Assembly: GCF_014522205.1 (NCBI RefSeq)
Contig: NZ_CP046884.1
Location: 682,001 to 746,000 of the forward strand
Length of the DNA: 64,000 nt
Direction of reading: 5' to 3'
DNA from: Corynebacterium poyangense
GTDB taxonomy: Bacteria; Actinomycetota; Actinomycetes; Mycobacteriales; Mycobacteriaceae
Shown here: piece by piece, positions 61,409-64,000 of the stretch
How the letters are laid out: each line of letters opens with the position of its first letter
Position numbering within the stretch: the stretch's first letter is position 1
The notes under the pieces: model-generated
Seen by the model: the letters and a program-made list of their open reading frames with translations, nothing else
Database searches by the model: none
What the model was told of the DNA's origin: nothing
Translations under genes and position numbers: made by a program

Positions 61409-62956
61409 ATGTCCGACGTTTCTCCTTTTCTTAGAATCAGCCAGCATCTGGACGACTATGAGGTAGATATTCTGTTATACCTAGCCCCTACGGTTCAGGT
61501 GTATTTAGTGTGGAACACAATTCTGGACCGCTACGAGTGCCTCAAACTCCTTACTCCACAGGGACACTTGTCACTGGACCGAATGTGGGCGGAGGCTCGA
61601 CAAGTTTCCCGTAGCGGTTTGCCAGGGGTTGTACCGGTCTACAGCAGTGGGTTCTATCACCACTCCGATTCTCGTTCCTACCCATGGTTCACCATGGCTT
61701 ATGGTGAAATGGGTGATCTTGCCACCTTCGTCCGGCGGATGTCAGACAACGGCTGGTCCAGGGAAGAACAGCTCACGGTGCTCTGGGACCTCTTTCGCCA
61801 AGTAGGGCACACCCTTGATGAGCTTCATCATCGTAGTCCTCCCATCATTCACGGTGATATCAAGCCAGCGAACATCGTCGTATCTGGACTCGGGGCCGGA
61901 AAATACCGTGCCTTAATTTCTGATTTTGGGCTTGATCTCCGGAGCGGTCAGACGACGTCACCACGCGGCACACCGCACTATATGTCGCCGGAGTCTTTTG
62001 GCCCACATTCCGCCAACCCGGCACGTGACAGATACGTTTTCGCGGTCCTTGTTTTTGAATTTCTCAGTGGTTCCCGCCCTTTTCATCTCAATAAGAAGTT
62101 AAAAAATAGTAGTTCGCCGTTGGCGGAGTATCAGCGCATTCAGTCCTCGGAAGTTCGGCCGCAATTCTCCAGGGTATGTTCACTTCCAGGCGCACGAAAT
62201 GCCGACAATGTGTTTTATCGCGCCCTAAGTGTAGACCCAGAGCGCAGATATAGCTCTAATGCAGAATTCCTGGATCAGCTAGAGAAGTGTCTTCAGCTTT
62301 TCAGAGCAGTCAAGACAACGGCGAACATGGTTGACGGTAGCAGGTGTCGTGGTTCTGCTCTCAGGGTTAACAGTTTTTCCTTATACCAAAAATCTCAAAA
62401 TTCCCTTCCCGAGGGCTCCTTATCGCTACCTGGAGACTGTCCAAGCACGGAGGTTCTTTCTGCTCTGAACTCCGAGCAAAATGAATTTGGCACCTATAAT
62501 TTTGCGGAATTCCCCGCCGAGGAATCATTTCCCGATGACATCTCCGTCGACGAAGGTTGTTCTCTTTCGATCAATCTGGAAAATCCAGGTCTTAATCAAG
62601 AAGATGGGATGCTTTATATCTTTAACCCGCCGGGATCAAGGGACAAAGCTCAGGTAACGCAAAACAAGTCTGAGGCACAGGAGAAGTTTCTCGGGAAAGG
62701 TTCATTTATTCGCGGAGAATATGTCTTAACTCCGGAAGTCACTCTTCAAATAACAATTACTCAGGACTATTGGGATAAAGCCAATAAAAGGTCGACGGTA
62801 TGTTCTATCCAAGACAAAGCAAACAATGTCCTTATCTTGCAAGTAAATAGAGGAGCTACGCTAGAACAATTAAGTGGAACAGGAAGCGGAATTAGTTCGC
62901 TTCAACTTCGGTGTGGTGCCGGAATTGTATTACTCAGAAACTGGCAATCTTCATAA
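61409..62956 (+). CDS. Serine/threonine protein kinase-like protein
   Basis: A 515-aa soluble protein with a Hanks-type kinase domain at about 18-300. Visible residues are Lys46 (ECLKLL), Glu62 of helix C (WAEARQV), HGD at 148-150 with Lys152 and Asn155 (IIHGDIKPANI), Asp172 of DFG (ISDFGLD) and SPE in place of APE (GTPHYMSPE). The Gly-rich loop (YLAPTVQVYLVW) lacks its glycines and HRD is HGD, so activity may be low or atypical. The C-terminal 200 residues are unassigned. The start at 61409 has GAGG upstream. It is followed by an FHA protein gene. Confidence 0.85.
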   Translation: MSDVSPFLRISQHLDDYEVDILLYLAPTVQVYLVWNTILDRYECLKLLTPQGHLSLDRMWAEARQVSRSGLPGVVPVYSSGFYHHSDSRSYPWFTMAYGEMGDLATFVRRMSDNGWSREEQLTVLWDLFRQVGHTLDELHHRSPPIIHGDIKPANIVVSGLGAGKYRALISDFGLDLRSGQTTSPRGTPHYMSPESFGPHSANPARDRYVFAVLVFEFLSGSRPFHLNKKLKNSSSPLAEYQRIQSSEVRPQFSRVCSLPGARNADNVFYRALSVDPERRYSSNAEFLDQLEKCLQLFRAVKTTANMVDGSRCRGSALRVNSFSLYQKSQNSLPEGSLSLPGDCPSTEVLSALNSEQNEFGTYNFAEFPAEESFPDDISVDEGCSLSINLENPGLNQEDGMLYIFNPPGSRDKAQVTQNKSEAQEKFLGKGSFIRGEYVLTPEVTLQITITQDYWDKANKRSTVCSIQDKANNVLILQVNRGATLEQLSGTGSGISSLQLRCGAGIVLLRNWQSS

Positions 62957-62971
62957 AGGGAACACAAGATA

Positions 62972-63727
62972 ATGAGCACAGAGTCACGAAGGAATCTTCC
63001 GAAATTTGAGATTGGCACCGTGACGCAATTGCACGAGGTGCCCGATTCAGGTGTTTTTAGCATAGGCAGACTGGGAGATCTGGCAATTGGCGAAGATGAT
63101 CGCCTCATGCATCGCACCTTATTAGAAATCACTGCAGTAGGAGACGATTGGCAAATCACAAATTGTTCACCGCATTACCGAGTGAACATCTTGGGAGATA
63201 ATGACCTAGTTCTACATTCGCTCCTGCCGCAAACTGCTACCAGGGTCCGCTGGGAAGATTTTCTAATTTCAGTCAGCGTAGGCGGGAAAACCTATGTCAT
63301 GGATGCGCATGTGGACTACTTGGATGTTGAGGACATCCCTGAGGACGAAGATGACGAATCCTCCCTCAGTCCGGTGGAGACCACAGACCTTGATCCGCTA
63401 GATGCTCCACAGCGAATGATCATCGCTGCCTTGGCTTCAAAGGTCTTTCAATCCGGGGATTATGGGCAGATTCTCAAAACCTCCGAAGCCTCACAGTTGC
63501 TGGGGTGGAGTGCTAACCCCAAGCGATTAGAACGGAAATTAGACCGGCTTTGTCATCATCTTCGGGATCTCGTTCCGGGATTAGTGGGCTCTAAAGAAAA
63601 CCTTCCACGCAATCGGAAGGTTACCTTGGTTCAGTTTTGTTTAGACTCCAATTTAGTAACCATTGATGACCTGAAATTGGTGGAGGCGGAACGTAAATCC
63701 TGCATGGCGAATAAAAAAGATTCTTGA
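62972..63727 (+). CDS. FHA-like domain protein with C-terminal winged-helix-like region
   Basis: A 251-aa protein. Residues about 22-110 look like a forkhead-associated phosphopeptide-binding domain (VFSIGRLGDLAIGEDDRLMH, with Gly32-Arg33 and a histidine-containing turn in place of S-x-x-H). An acidic linker follows (112-135, EDIPEDEDDESS). The C-terminal 110 residues contain a helical block (SEASQLLGWSANPKRLERKL) resembling the small DNA- or protein-binding winged helices found next to FHA domains in actinobacteria. It starts 15 bases after the kinase-like gene, so they probably act together, with the FHA domain binding phosphothreonine made by the kinase. Confidence 0.75.
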   Translation: MSTESRRNLPKFEIGTVTQLHEVPDSGVFSIGRLGDLAIGEDDRLMHRTLLEITAVGDDWQITNCSPHYRVNILGDNDLVLHSLLPQTATRVRWEDFLISVSVGGKTYVMDAHVDYLDVEDIPEDEDDESSLSPVETTDLDPLDAPQRMIIAALASKVFQSGDYGQILKTSEASQLLGWSANPKRLERKLDRLCHHLRDLVPGLVGSKENLPRNRKVTLVQFCLDSNLVTIDDLKLVEAERKSCMANKKDS

Positions 63728-63950
63728 TATCTCCCTTTGACTACCCGCAAAAGAGGGGAGAACGTATCATGGCGGTCTGCTTCTAGCTGTGCCAATTCAA
63801 CTGTGACCAAATTGTAATTCTTCTCAGCCTTAGAATTACCTCCGTGAGCAGTGCTTTTCCTGGATGGTGCCGCTAGTTTCTATGCCAAGATAATTGATGT
63901 CAATTAATTTCTTCGCGGACACCGCAGTAGCCATCGGGAAAGTGTGAAAC

Positions 63951-64000
63951 ATGCGCTCAATAGTCAGGAAAACAGCAATTGCAATGATCGGTCTAGGGGT
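63951..64000 (+). CDS. Start of a possible exported protein (runs off the window)
   Basis: The last 50 bases open an ORF at ATG 63951 preceded by GGGAAAG. The first residues (MRSIVRKTAIAMIGLG) have the basic then hydrophobic pattern of a signal peptide. Too short to identify. Confidence 0.4.
   Translation, partial: MRSIVRKTAIAMIGLG

Noticed and set aside
44274..64000. Integrase, transposase or a second copy of the tRNA-fMet 3' end
   Set aside because: I looked for these to support a genomic island but found none inside the window.
1..64000. CRISPR array, rRNA operon, riboswitch
   Set aside because: No regularly spaced repeats, no rRNA-like sequence and no recognisable riboswitch core were seen.

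Overview
The window is a chromosomal segment of a Corynebacterium-like actinobacterium (order Mycobacteriales). The evidence is gene content and order: secA, an Rv3235-type protein, an Rv3230c/DesA3-type electron-transfer and desaturase pair, rsgA, aroA, sigH with rshA, bL37, whiB1, an RhlE-type helicase, DUF3107, DUF3152, adnA, adnB, a TrkA-type K+ channel, nudC, uvrD2 and UPF0182 follow the order of the M. tuberculosis Rv3240c-Rv3193c region. Every assignment was made by reading the sequence; no database search was run.

Layout. (1) 1-2333: 3' end of secA, an Rv3235-family gene, a HAD hydrolase and a DUF6912 gene. (2) 2345-11699: an accessory catabolic block. A minus-strand operon encodes a GabT-like aminotransferase, a Baeyer-Villiger-type monooxygenase, an HSL-type esterase, a YkvI-family permease, a zinc alcohol dehydrogenase and a decayed DUF3360-type permease. 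A PucR-family regulator is divergent to it. The enzymes suggest the order amine to ketone to ester to acid plus alcohol. (3) 11824-44032: conserved core, covering lipid desaturation, RsgA, AroA, SigH/RshA, WhiB1, the AdnAB double-strand-break resection machine, potassium channel, NudC, UvrD2, Hsp20, proteases and UPF0182. (4) 44197-44273: an initiator tRNA-Met, after which synteny with the mycobacterial core stops.

(5) 44274-55185: an accessory region with a tightly coupled six-gene operon: cytochrome P450, UbiA prenyltransferase, polyprenyl diphosphate synthase, UbiE-like methyltransferase, a 1035-residue tandem-fused ThDP enzyme and an Rph-like (rifampicin-phosphotransferase architecture) dikinase. 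A 58-codon ORF lies against a perfect 15-bp terminator stem at its end. The gene set parallels menaquinone assembly (MenD, MenA, prenyl synthase, MenG) but every member is unusual. This is the best candidate here for an undescribed system, possibly a prenylated quinone-like or meroterpenoid metabolite.

(6) 55333-64000: a second accessory stretch, partly AT-rich and with many broken genes: a PAP2 phosphatase, an unrecognised 326-aa protein, a frameshifted GmrSD-type (DUF262/DUF1524) nuclease, a doubly frameshifted alpha/beta hydrolase, a membrane protein interrupted by one amber codon, a Ser/Thr-kinase-like protein, an FHA protein, and the start of a possible exported protein at the window end.
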